Positions 51,612 through 59,251 of a stretch of DNA of 64,000 nucleotides are shown here, piece after piece (the stretch's first letter is position 1; every line of letters starts with the position of its first letter). The DNA is taken from NCBI GenBank assembly GCA_900542445.1, contig UQNN01000001.1, positions 62,001-126,000 of the forward strand, in the 5' to 3' direction. The notes under the pieces are model-generated. The model ran no database searches. It was not told the origin of the DNA and saw only the letters and a program-made list of their open reading frames with translations. The translations under genes were made by a program, and so were the position numbers. The stretch comes from an uncultured Eubacteriales bacterium (lineage in GTDB: Bacteria; Bacillota; Clostridia; Christensenellales; Aristaeellaceae).

Positions 51612-52532
51612 TTACCTCCTCTTGGTCTTCTTTTGCAGCAACAACTGCACCATGGTAAACACAAAGATAAACAGGAACAGTACCAGCGCTGCCGCCGCGG
51701 CAATACCATACTTGCGATTTTCTATCATCGCATAGCGGATATAGTAAACCACTGTATACAAGTTGTTAAATGGACCGGGTTTGCCGTTGAACAACGGATA
51801 CAGTTCTGAGAAAACCTTAAAGCAGGAGATTGTGTTCACAATACAAACCAGGAAGATCGTCGGCGCAAGCAGCGGCACAGTGATGCGGAAGAAAATACGC
51901 AGGCTCTTGGAACCGTCTACGCGTGCAGCCGTGTAATACTGCGGGTCGATATTCTGTAAGCCGGAGAGCAGCAAAATGATGGTGAACGGCAGAATATTCC
52001 AAATACCGAAAATCACCAGCGCAGGAATACTGTAAGCGGCTTTTTCAAGCCACGGAATCGGATCCACGCCGAAGAAAGAAAGCAGGTAATTGATGATGCC
52101 AAAGTTTTTGTTGTACATCAGTTTCCACGCGAGACCGACTGCCGTGATGGACGTGACCATCGGCAGAAAATACGCTGTCTGAAAAAGTGCGGAAAAACGC
52201 AATTTCTGGTTAAGCAGATACGCAACGACGACGGCGATGCAGGTCGAAATCGGTACAACCAGAATGACATATTTCAGCGTGTTGGAAATTGCCTGCGCGA
52301 ATTTGGGATCGCTTAAAACCGTCTGATAGTTTGCCAAACCCCACTGATCAAAACTGCGAGACAGGTAGCTGTATCCCTCCTTAAAGGACATCAGCACGAC
52401 GTTGATGACCGGATACAGTGTAAAGACAGCAATGCCAATCAGAAACGGCAGCAGATACAGATATGGCTCAATGCGCGACAAAAAGCTGCGATCCACCAAT
52501 TCCCGGTCAACGGGCTGTTTCTGCTTTTTCAT
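51612..52532 (-). CDS. ABC transporter permease, MalF/UgpA type
   Basis: 306 residues, six membrane helices. EAA-type loop 'YYTAARVDGSKSLRIFFRITVPLLAPTIFLV'. Overlaps the ATPase gene by 4 bases. Imports carbohydrates or glycerol-3-phosphate-like compounds in its family; the exact substrate is unknown. Confidence 0.92.
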   Translation of the reverse strand: MKKQKQPVDRELVDRSFLSRIEPYLYLLPFLIGIAVFTLYPVINVVLMSFKEGYSYLSRSFDQWGLANYQTVLSDPKFAQAISNTLKYVILVVPISTCIAVVVAYLLNQKLRFSALFQTAYFLPMVTSITAVGLAWKLMYNKNFGIINYLLSFFGVDPIPWLEKAAYSIPALVIFGIWNILPFTIILLLSGLQNIDPQYYTAARVDGSKSLRIFFRITVPLLAPTIFLVCIVNTISCFKVFSELYPLFNGKPGPFNNLYTVVYYIRYAMIENRKYGIAAAAALVLFLFIFVFTMVQLLLQKKTKRR

Positions 52533-53587
52533 CGAATTCTCTCCCCCGTTTCGCGGTCAAAGAGGAACACACCGCGCTTCTTGAGCGCCAGATGTACCTG
52601 ATCCCCCGCCTTGAGTCCTTCTTCGGAATCGATATACGCGCGGAAATCGCACTCGCCCATGCGCAGATAGGCCATTTCCTCCTTGCCCATCTGATAGACT
52701 CGTGTTACTTCGCAGGCGATCGGGCCGTTCGCATCAAGCACAAAGCTCTCCGAACGCACGGACAGATTGACTTTTCGGCCGGTTTCAACACCTTTGCAAA
52801 GTTCGAGCGATGCGCTGCCCTTGCCGTCCTCAGTCACAAAGCGACCATCCTGAATTATACCGGGAATGTTGTTGATTGGCGGATTACCAAGGAAATCTGC
52901 GACAAACTGATTGGCCGGCTCATTGTACAGGCGTTGCGGCAGATCGTTCTGTTGAAGCACACCGGATTTCATCAACACGATACGGTCAGAAATGGAAAGC
53001 GCTTCCTCCTGATCATGCGTAACGAAGATCGTGGTGACACCCGTGCGCTGCTGAATGCGGCGAATCTCTTCGCGCATTTCAAGACGCAGACGCGCGTCAA
53101 GGTTGGAAAGCGGCTCGTCAAGCAGCAGCAGACGGGGATTTTTGATCAGCGCACGGGCAATGGCGACACGCTGCTGCTGGCCGCCGGAAAGCTCGGAAGG
53201 CTTGCGGTTCATCAGCATATCTACATGAACAAGCTTAGCGATTTCGTTGGCGCGCTCAATGCGTTCGGCTTTCGGCACGCGCTGCGTTTCCAGCGGGAAG
53301 CAGATGTTGCCCATGACCGTCATGTGCGGATAAAGCGCATAATTCTGAAAAACGAGGCCGATTCCACGTTTTTCCGGCGGCATGGATGTTACATCCTGAT
53401 CGTCAAAGTAAATTTTGCCGCCGCTGACAGGCAGAATGCCGGAAAGCATGTTCAGCAGCGTGCTTTTGCCGCAGCCGGACGGGCCGAGCAGCGAAACCAG
53501 CTCGCCGTCTTCTAAAGTTGCGTTGAATTCGCTAACAGCGGTAACGTCAGAAAATCGCTTCGTGATATGATCGAGAACAACGCGCAT
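52529..53587 (-). CDS. ABC transporter ATP-binding protein, MalK/UgpC type
   Basis: 352 residues. Walker [13 protein letters not shown] (33-44), signature [15 protein letters not shown] (about 133-147), Walker [17 protein letters not shown], then a C-terminal TOBE-like regulatory domain (about 240-350). Fuels the two permeases that follow it in the operon. Confidence 0.95.
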   Translation of the reverse strand: MRVVLDHITKRFSDVTAVSEFNATLEDGELVSLLGPSGCGKSTLLNMLSGILPVSGGKIYFDDQDVTSMPPEKRGIGLVFQNYALYPHMTVMGNICFPLETQRVPKAERIERANEIAKLVHVDMLMNRKPSELSGGQQQRVAIARALIKNPRLLLLDEPLSNLDARLRLEMREEIRRIQQRTGVTTIFVTHDQEEALSISDRIVLMKSGVLQQNDLPQRLYNEPANQFVADFLGNPPINNIPGIIQDGRFVTEDGKGSASLELCKGVETGRKVNLSVRSESFVLDANGPIACEVTRVYQMGKEEMAYLRMGECDFRAYIDSEEGLKAGDQVHLALKKRGVFLFDRETGERIR

Positions 53588-53672
53588 AGGTCATATCTCC
53601 CTTACAAATATAAGTGATATTTCAAATCTGGTGGGAATCAAGGAAAACAAGTTTTTAATTCCGAATGCAGAA

Positions 53673-54983
53673 TCAGCCTTTTTTCAGCAAAGCGTCAAGG
53701 CAATGACCGTCAATATCTTCCATTTCAAATCCGAAGATTTTAGCTAACGTCGGCGCTTCATCCACGATGCAGGCGCGATCAATGACAGCACCCTTTTCAA
53801 ATGCCGGGCCGCAGGCGAAAAATGTCGTCCGATGATCGCGCCAAGGCAGACCGCCGTGCGTTCCCGGTGCGGTTTTGTAATCACCCGGCGCGGTTGGCGT
53901 GAACAACGGTGCGGCAGGATCATAGCCAAAGGACAGCGGCTGATCGCCCTCGATGATGAAATCAAACGGTCCGTCAAGGTGAAACTGCGCTTTGGCTTCT
54001 TCTTTGGTAAAGACGTATCCCAGCCCGTATTTCCCGCTTTCTTTGGCGTCAAGCAGAAAACGATATACGCGCTCACGCAGCGACGCGTCATTTGGATCGC
54101 GCAGCTCAATCCAGCCGGAAGCGCCCGTCGAATGGCAGTAAGCGTCAAATGATTCAAGCTTTCCGTTTTCATCCAGCCTCTGCAATCCGGCATTTTGGAA
54201 AGCGCGATTAAAATTAAGCACTTGAGAGACGTCTGTTTGACCGTGATCCCCCATGACAACGAAATTCGTGTGTTCAAAATCGCCGTAACGACGGATGCTC
54301 TCCATCAGTACGCCCAATTCACAGTCATGTTTTTCCAACTGAAGCTTCGCAGTATCGCTGTCTACGCCGAGCTTATGCCGAACCGTATCCAAATCGCACA
54401 TTTTGACAAACATCACATCCGGTTGACCGTAATCGCGAATGATATCCGGCGAAACTGCGTTTGTGAAGTCGTCCAAACTGCCATTGAGCACCTTGTTGCA
54501 GCCGCAGAGCAGATAACCATATTTCCAGAAATAACGATTCAACGCATCTTCACTAGAAACGCCTTCAAAGAATTGACGCGGATCATCGCCGCGATAACTC
54601 ATCGGCATACACATGGGCAGATTGATATCCACATCGGCGCCCGCAGAAACCGGCCAATTAACCAAACAGGTTGAAAAACCGTGCTCTTTGGCGTATTCAG
54701 CGAAGAACTTTTTCTTAACTAATTTGCGACTGGTGTACCACGGAACGGGATGCACGCCTGCTTTCACCTGTTCGTTATGCGGAATGCCATGCTTATCCGG
54801 ATAACAGCCTGTCATAATGGACACATGACACGGATACGTAAACGACGGGTACACCGGAAGCATTTCACGAACCAGCGCGCCGTTTTCGAGCATCCAACCA
54901 AAGTGCTTGAGCGTGCGCATGTGAGTGATGTCGCTTTCGCAAAGTGCATCGATCATGAATACCAGAAGTTTGGGTTGGCTCAT
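53673..54983 (-). CDS. Alkaline phosphatase superfamily phosphodiesterase (NPP type), cytoplasmic
   Basis: 436 residues, no signal peptide. Metal and nucleophile motifs of the NPP (PF01663) class: VFMIDALCE (8-16, Asp12), YPSFTYPCH with nucleophile Thr49, MGDHGQTD, and GTHGG near the C terminus. NPP enzymes cleave nucleotide or glycerophospho-diesters. Its place in an import operon suggests that the imported phosphodiester is cleaved inside the cell. Start at 54983 is fixed by GGTGGAAAG. A weak terminator lies between the binding-protein gene and this one. Confidence 0.82.
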   Translation of the reverse strand: MSQPKLLVFMIDALCESDITHMRTLKHFGWMLENGALVREMLPVYPSFTYPCHVSIMTGCYPDKHGIPHNEQVKAGVHPVPWYTSRKLVKKKFFAEYAKEHGFSTCLVNWPVSAGADVDINLPMCMPMSYRGDDPRQFFEGVSSEDALNRYFWKYGYLLCGCNKVLNGSLDDFTNAVSPDIIRDYGQPDVMFVKMCDLDTVRHKLGVDSDTAKLQLEKHDCELGVLMESIRRYGDFEHTNFVVMGDHGQTDVSQVLNFNRAFQNAGLQRLDENGKLESFDAYCHSTGASGWIELRDPNDASLRERVYRFLLDAKESGKYGLGYVFTKEEAKAQFHLDGPFDFIIEGDQPLSFGYDPAAPLFTPTAPGDYKTAPGTHGGLPWRDHRTTFFACGPAFEKGAVIDRACIVDEAPTLAKIFGFEMEDIDGHCLDALLKKG

Positions 54984-55041
54984 CTTTCCACCTCTTTCAC
55001 CATTGATAATGCCTTGAAACTCCGTGAGACAATCGGTTATG

Positions 55042-55068
55042 CTCTCTTCCCCCCTTAGGGGGGGAGAG
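55042..55068. repeat. C/G-rich palindrome in the leader of the phosphodiesterase gene
   Basis: CTCTCTTCCCCCC TTA GGGGGGGAGAG, a 27-base hairpin-forming sequence between two genes. Palindromes of this style recur as intergenic repeats in many bacteria; only one copy is seen here. Role unknown. Confidence 0.4.
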
Positions 55069-55096
55069 AACATAACATTTCAAAGCAAAAAGCAGA

Positions 55097-55130
55097 AAAG
55101 GGGCTGACGGACTGATGCCCGCCAGCCCCG
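55097..55130 (-). terminator. Partial terminator after the solute-binding-protein gene
   Basis: Minus strand GGGGCTG...CAGCCCC stem with TTTTC. Typical of ABC operons in which the binding protein is made in excess of the membrane parts. Confidence 0.7.
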
Positions 55131-55150
55131 AAAGGTTTTTTCTCGGAAAA

Positions 55151-56386
55151 TTACTCTTGGAGCGCCGCATTAGAAGTCGCGACACACTCAGCCATTGCGT
55201 CCTCGGCAGACACACCGCCGGCCACCGCAATCGCGGCGTCCTTCAGCGCATTGCGCACCGCATAGGAACCGGTGACAGTCGGAAGAGCGCCAGCCACGTC
55301 AAGGTCAGCCTGCACGGCAATCAGAGACGGATCCATGCTCTCGGCGAAGGTGGAATACGCTTCACTTGCCTGCGTCGTGCCGTACGGAGACAGAGCGTTC
55401 ATCTCCTGCGCCCACTCGGCGTTGACTTCCGGAGAGAGGAAATACTTCACGAACAGGTACATGCCCTTGTTTTCTTCTTCGCTCTTATTAAAGACGATCG
55501 CGCCGCGATCCCATGCCGGGTACCACTCGGTCTTATCGCCGCGAACCATCGGCGCAACGGTGTACTCAAAGCCGTCCGGCTTGATATACGGAACGCCCGC
55601 GCAGGAGCCGAGGTAGGAAGCCACCAGACCCGCGTTGAAGTCGTTAGACCAGTAATCGCCAGTCGGGTTGAGCGCGAAGTAACCGGCTTCTACATTGTCG
55701 CCGAACCACTTCAGCCACGCCTTGGCTTCGTCAGTGTCAAACAGGACGCACTTGTTCTCCACATCAATGTAGCCCGCGCCGGACTGCATCATCAACGCCT
55801 GCATCATGTCCGTAAGAGAGTCGGCAGCAAAACCGGCAACGCCCTTCGCTTCATAAATCTTCTTGGAGTTTTCAGCCAGCTCTTCCCAAGTGGTCGGAGC
55901 GGTCAGACCAAGCTCGTCATAAATCGTCTTGTTGATGAAGAAGATCGGGCCCGTGGTTACGGCCGGCAGCGCGTACATGCCGCCGTCGGAGAAGCCCACA
56001 GTCTCAGCCTTGATGGAATCCGGCAGGCTGTTGTAGATGTCCGCCATACCAATTTCATCGTCAAAGACATACTTGCTCAGATCGACAACAAGGCCGTCCT
56101 TCACATAATCGGCAGCAGTAGACGCATAGTTGATGATCATGTTCGGGCCAACGCCATTCGCCACGGCGTTGTAAACGCTGTCAAGAAATCCGGAATACGC
56201 CTGAGACTCGACCACGACTTCGTAATCGCTCTGGCTGGCATTGAAGTCAGCGGCGAACTTTTCCAGCGCAGCCTGCTGAGCGTCGGTAAAGGTGTGCCAA
56301 ATGGTGACTTGGGTCGCAGCGCTTGCGCCCGCGCAGAATGCGATGAGCATGGCAGCTGCCGCCATCAGTGCGACAAGTTTCCTCAT
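55151..56386 (-). CDS. Extracellular solute-binding protein (MalE/UgpB type)
   Basis: 411 residues, with a signal peptide (1-24, MRKLVALMAAAAMLIAFCAGASA). A Cys lies in the h-region, so a lipoprotein is possible but the lipobox is not canonical. Core 'TIWHTFTDAQQAALEKFAADFN' marks the family of sugar- and glycerol-3-phosphate-binding proteins. AGGAGGAG ribosome site. First transporter gene, 52 bases after the FRG gene stop. Confidence 0.92.
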   Translation of the reverse strand: MRKLVALMAAAAMLIAFCAGASAATQVTIWHTFTDAQQAALEKFAADFNASQSDYEVVVESQAYSGFLDSVYNAVANGVGPNMIINYASTAADYVKDGLVVDLSKYVFDDEIGMADIYNSLPDSIKAETVGFSDGGMYALPAVTTGPIFFINKTIYDELGLTAPTTWEELAENSKKIYEAKGVAGFAADSLTDMMQALMMQSGAGYIDVENKCVLFDTDEAKAWLKWFGDNVEAGYFALNPTGDYWSNDFNAGLVASYLGSCAGVPYIKPDGFEYTVAPMVRGDKTEWYPAWDRGAIVFNKSEEENKGMYLFVKYFLSPEVNAEWAQEMNALSPYGTTQASEAYSTFAESMDPSLIAVQADLDVAGALPTVTGSYAVRNALKDAAIAVAGGVSAEDAMAECVATSNAALQE

Positions 56387-56421
56387 TGTGATTTCTCCTC
56401 CTGAAGAATGTCTTTATTGGT

Positions 56422-56441
56422 TAAGCGCCCGATTGCGCTTA
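56422..56441. other. Hairpin between the FRG gene and the binding-protein gene
   Basis: TAAGCGC CCGATT GCGCTTA, a perfect 7-bp stem, without a T run, so weak or no termination. It includes the FRG stop codon. FRG and the transporter could be one transcript. Confidence 0.4.
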
Positions 56442-57257
56442 CTCCCTGTGATCATGATTTCGGTTGTATTCGGGCCCGAGTGCGGAATAACGGCGCGTAA
56501 TCCAACGGCATACGCCATCGAGTCCGGGGTAAATCATCCGTTCGGAAATGTTGATATAATCCAGCTTATCTCGGATTTCAAGTTTGATTTCCTTGGGAAT
56601 GATGATTTTACGACATGGAATGCGTTGCGCTTCCAGAATATCTGACAGCAACACGGCGGGGTCAGATACCACCGAGAATAATGCGTATTGATTTACGATG
56701 CGGTCGATCATCGACGACGGTTCAAAGAAAATGGCATACGGTTTGTCGGACATCTCCCTCATCTTTTCAAAATCGGGAATGACCTTTTCGAGCATACCGA
56801 CCGTAAAAATGTTGCTTCCCGTATCCACCAGCTTCCGCAAAAGCGGCGCGGGCATGTATTTGCGGAAATCCGTCACATCCAGACACCAGATCACGCCGTC
56901 GCAGTCATAACAGCTTGTGTCCTCCGTGGCAAAATGCGCAGCAACGAGCGGCGAATAGGTCCAGTCAAGCAGACGCGTCGGCAATCCATGATGCTGAGCA
57001 ACCGGAAGAAGTTTCCAGAAACCGGAATATTCCGCCAGTTCCGCATACCCGTATTTCCGAAAACTACGAAAGACCTGCGTTTCCAGCGATAAGTCATGCC
57101 CGCAAACGCGGTTAAGCGATGGGATCAGATTCCAGCTCTCGTCGGCCATGCCGCGGTAAATGCGGTTGTCGCGGTAGCGCATGATTTTTTCATCCCAAAC
57201 ATCGTCAAACACAGCGCGCTGGAGTTCGTCCCAGTTATGTATGATGATCTCCTGCAT
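56439..57257 (-). CDS. FRG domain protein
   Basis: 272 residues with the FRG motif: IYRGMADESWNLIPSL (about 33-48; here Y-R-G rather than F-R-G) and AQHHGLPTRLLDWTYSPLVAAHFA (about 87-110). The family occurs in many bacteria, often near mobile or defence loci, with an undetermined biochemical role. ATG at 57257 has GGAGG six bases before; the frame could start earlier at 57287. Divergent from the XRE-S24 gene (298-base gap) and upstream of the ABC operon on the same strand. Confidence 0.8.
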   Translation of the reverse strand: MQEIIIHNWDELQRAVFDDVWDEKIMRYRDNRIYRGMADESWNLIPSLNRVCGHDLSLETQVFRSFRKYGYAELAEYSGFWKLLPVAQHHGLPTRLLDWTYSPLVAAHFATEDTSCYDCDGVIWCLDVTDFRKYMPAPLLRKLVDTGSNIFTVGMLEKVIPDFEKMREMSDKPYAIFFEPSSMIDRIVNQYALFSVVSDPAVLLSDILEAQRIPCRKIIIPKEIKLEIRDKLDYINISERMIYPGLDGVCRWITRRYSALGPEYNRNHDHRE

Positions 57258-57358
57258 CCATATCCTCCGTTGTTCGTATTCATCCAATTTTCATAATTCC
57301 CGTTAGCCTGCTCTTTTTCCTGCCGCACGAATGAATATTTTTTGTAAAACCCACGTAA

Positions 57359-57490
57359 GTTCTTATACATATGAGAACATGCGGTTTGTTCATTCATAAA
57401 TATAGCGTATTTTCGCGGGCATTTCAAGTCCGTTGCGCAACTATCTTTCTTTTTGTGCGGATTTAAGGTATAATGAAAGACAGTTAACTG
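57359..57490. promoter_or_regulatory. Two palindromes and a -10 box between the FRG and XRE-S24 genes
   Basis: GTTCTTAT ACAT ATGAGAAC (57359-57378; 7 of 8 pairs) is LexA-like in style. A TATAAT at 57469-57474 (weak -35, TTTCTT at 57446-57451) is followed by the perfect palindrome CAGTTAACTG (57481-57490) at the expected transcription start. These could be operators of the divergent XRE-S24 regulator. Inferred from symmetry and place only. Confidence 0.5.
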
Positions 57491-57555
57491 CTTTTGCCAT
57501 CGGGCGAAAACTGCATGTCTTTAAGACAAAGCACGTTAATTAAGGAGGAATTGAA

Positions 57556-58272
57556 ATGAGCCGATTGGGTGATTTGATTTTATTGGAACGTACACGTCAA
57601 AAGCTAACCCGCAAACAGGTAGCCAGAAAGTGCGGCGTATCTGAAGGTTATATCAAAGATGTGGAGGAAGGCCGCCGCATCATTCAGGACGATCAGGCGC
57701 GGCGCATTCTCAAAACGCTGGGCACAAGCCAGAAAAACGAAGCCGAGTTTTCGCTGGATGAAATTGCTGCAACAGTGGATTTGGGCACGCTTGCTCCGGC
57801 TAAGCCCACGCCGCAGCCCAAAGCAGACCCCCCAAAGCCTGCTTCCAAACCGGTCAGCGCCGAGGAACAGAGCGGCATCTGGCTGGACGCGCTCAGCAGC
57901 GTTTTACAGCCCGTGCCCGTTATGAACGCCGGATGGATTCAAGTAGCCCGCCGCATGGTGCCCATTCAGGATGGTAAAATTGAAGGCGCTAAACCGGAAC
58001 GCGTCATATACTTTCAAGCGCCGGATGATTCCATGCGCGCTATGCGCATTGAAAAGGGCGATCTTGTGCTTGTCGTTCCGCAGGCGCTTCCTGTGGACGG
58101 CGCAATCATGCTGGTTGAGTATGGAGCGCATCGCTGTCTGCGCCGTATCCGTCTGTTAGGCGATTCCAAAATTCTGCTGCAAAGTGGAGACCGGGAACTG
58201 GATGCTCAGGCTATGCACATCAATGAGCTCAAGCTGGTCGGCCGTGCCGTTCGCATTGAAATTGCACTGTAA
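57556..58272 (+). CDS. XRE-family regulator with S24/LexA-like C-terminal domain
   Basis: 238 residues: helix-turn-helix (1-55; TRKQVARKCGVSEGYIKDVE), a Pro/Ala/Lys-rich linker (78-105), and a LexA-type domain (about 120-235). The nucleophile Ser159 is present in APDDSM, but the position of the general-base Lys (VTVKRL in LexA) reads as Arg196 in CLRRIRL, so self-cleavage is doubtful. AAGGAGG precedes the ATG. Adjacent terminator at 58295-58329. Confidence 0.85.
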   Translation: MSRLGDLILLERTRQKLTRKQVARKCGVSEGYIKDVEEGRRIIQDDQARRILKTLGTSQKNEAEFSLDEIAATVDLGTLAPAKPTPQPKADPPKPASKPVSAEEQSGIWLDALSSVLQPVPVMNAGWIQVARRMVPIQDGKIEGAKPERVIYFQAPDDSMRAMRIEKGDLVLVVPQALPVDGAIMLVEYGAHRCLRRIRLLGDSKILLQSGDRELDAQAMHINELKLVGRAVRIEIAL

Positions 58273-58294
58273 TATTGAAATGTAAATCGTATAG

Positions 58295-58330
58295 AAAGGA
58301 GTTTCGGACAAAAAGGCCGATACTCCTTTT
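58295..58330 (+). terminator. Terminator after the XRE-S24 gene
   Basis: AAAGGAGT (58295-58302) pairs with ACTCCTTT (58322-58329), plus an inner CGG/CCG pair, then TTTCT. Partial read-through could reach the SprT-like gene. Confidence 0.7.
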
Positions 58331-58358
58331 CTGATATTTAACAGTTTTGAGGATATCC

Positions 58359-59093
58359 ATGAATAAGCTTCCCTTCGCTTTTCCCCTGGCCGATGACGAC
58401 ATCCTCCGTCGCCGTGCGACGATTTTAACGGCACTCTGCGCTGCGGACAATGGATTTTGCGCTGTTCCTGTTCGGTCAATCCGCAGGCAGACACTTTCAC
58501 AAATGCTGAATCTGTATGACAAACTGTTTTTTGGCGGCTTTCTTAGCCATTCCTACGGCCAAATTGACGTAACCCTTTCCCAAAGATTGATCAGCTCAGC
58601 AGGGAAATTCATCTATACGCGCGGCGGTGTTTCCCGTATGTGCCGCGCTGAAATCCGTATGTCCGGCGATTTTCTGTTTCGTTTAAATAAAGGTCCTTTT
58701 CTGCTCAATGGCCTTTCCGTGTCCACCGCACAGGAAGCGTTTCTCGTTGTCTTTGAGCACGAGCTTTGCCATGCCGCAGAAAATGCCCTCTTTGGTTCAA
58801 CGGGACATTCTTCGCGGTTCCTTTCTCTTGCGCATGGTTTGTTCGGCCATACCGATACCCGCCACAGCCTCCCTACGCGGCAGCAGGATGCAGCGAAAGG
58901 AGGGCTTTTCGTGGGCGCCAGGGTTTGCTTTTGCTATCAGGGCGGCATTTTAAGCGGTGTCGTTACCTATGTGGGAAAAACGGCAACGGTTATGGTGGAG
59001 GATCGCCGTGGCACTTATCGAGATCAGACCGGAAAACGCTATGCCAAATACCGCGTCCCTTTGGAGCAGCTGACCGTCAAGTCGAGTCAATAG
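58359..59093 (+). CDS. SprT-like zinc metalloprotein
   Basis: 244 residues. The SprT-like domain (about 45-165) has the zinc/catalytic motif HELCH (134-138) in FEHELCHAAENALFG, and a further His in TGHSSRF. The C-terminal part (about 185-244, GARVCFCYQGGILSGVVTYVGKTATV) looks like an SH3/Tudor-type barrel. SprT-like proteins include the eukaryotic DNA-protein-crosslink protease SPRTN; bacterial ones are poorly characterised. ATG at 58359 with GAGGA upstream; a TTG 12 bases before is less likely. Between the XRE-S24 gene and clpB. Confidence 0.82.
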   Translation: MNKLPFAFPLADDDILRRRATILTALCAADNGFCAVPVRSIRRQTLSQMLNLYDKLFFGGFLSHSYGQIDVTLSQRLISSAGKFIYTRGGVSRMCRAEIRMSGDFLFRLNKGPFLLNGLSVSTAQEAFLVVFEHELCHAAENALFGSTGHSSRFLSLAHGLFGHTDTRHSLPTRQQDAAKGGLFVGARVCFCYQGGILSGVVTYVGKTATVMVEDRRGTYRDQTGKRYAKYRVPLEQLTVKSSQ

Positions 59094-59149
59094 GATAGAA
59101 TTGTGCGTTTTGAGCAAAAATATATCGATTATTTTCTTATTTTTACTAT

Positions 59150-59178
59150 TTACTGACTTTCTTTGACCATGGTATAAT
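59150..59178 (+). promoter_or_regulatory. clpB promoter overlapped by a CtsR-like operator
   Basis: TTACTG (59150-59155), 17-base spacer, TATAAT (59173-59178). On the minus strand at 59152-59168 lies GGTCAAAGAAAGTCAGT, which matches the CtsR heptad repeat (R-GTCAAA-NAN-R-GTCAAA) at all but the last two positions. No CIRCE element is present. CtsR repression of clpB would be the Firmicute pattern. Confidence 0.65.
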
Positions 59179-59251
59179 GACGGCGTCGAAAGACAGAAGA
59201 ACAAGATTCAAGGGATAAGTTCATCCCTGAATATAAAGGAGGATGATTTGG

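Noticed and set aside
57125..57427. 100-codon ORF on the minus strand overlapping the FRG start
   Set aside because: It overlaps the start of the FRG gene in another frame and lacks a ribosome site; considered a shadow.
59094..59251. CIRCE (HrcA) element ahead of clpB
   Set aside because: No TTAGCACTC-N9-GAGTGCTAA inverted repeat is present; only the CtsR-like heptads fit.
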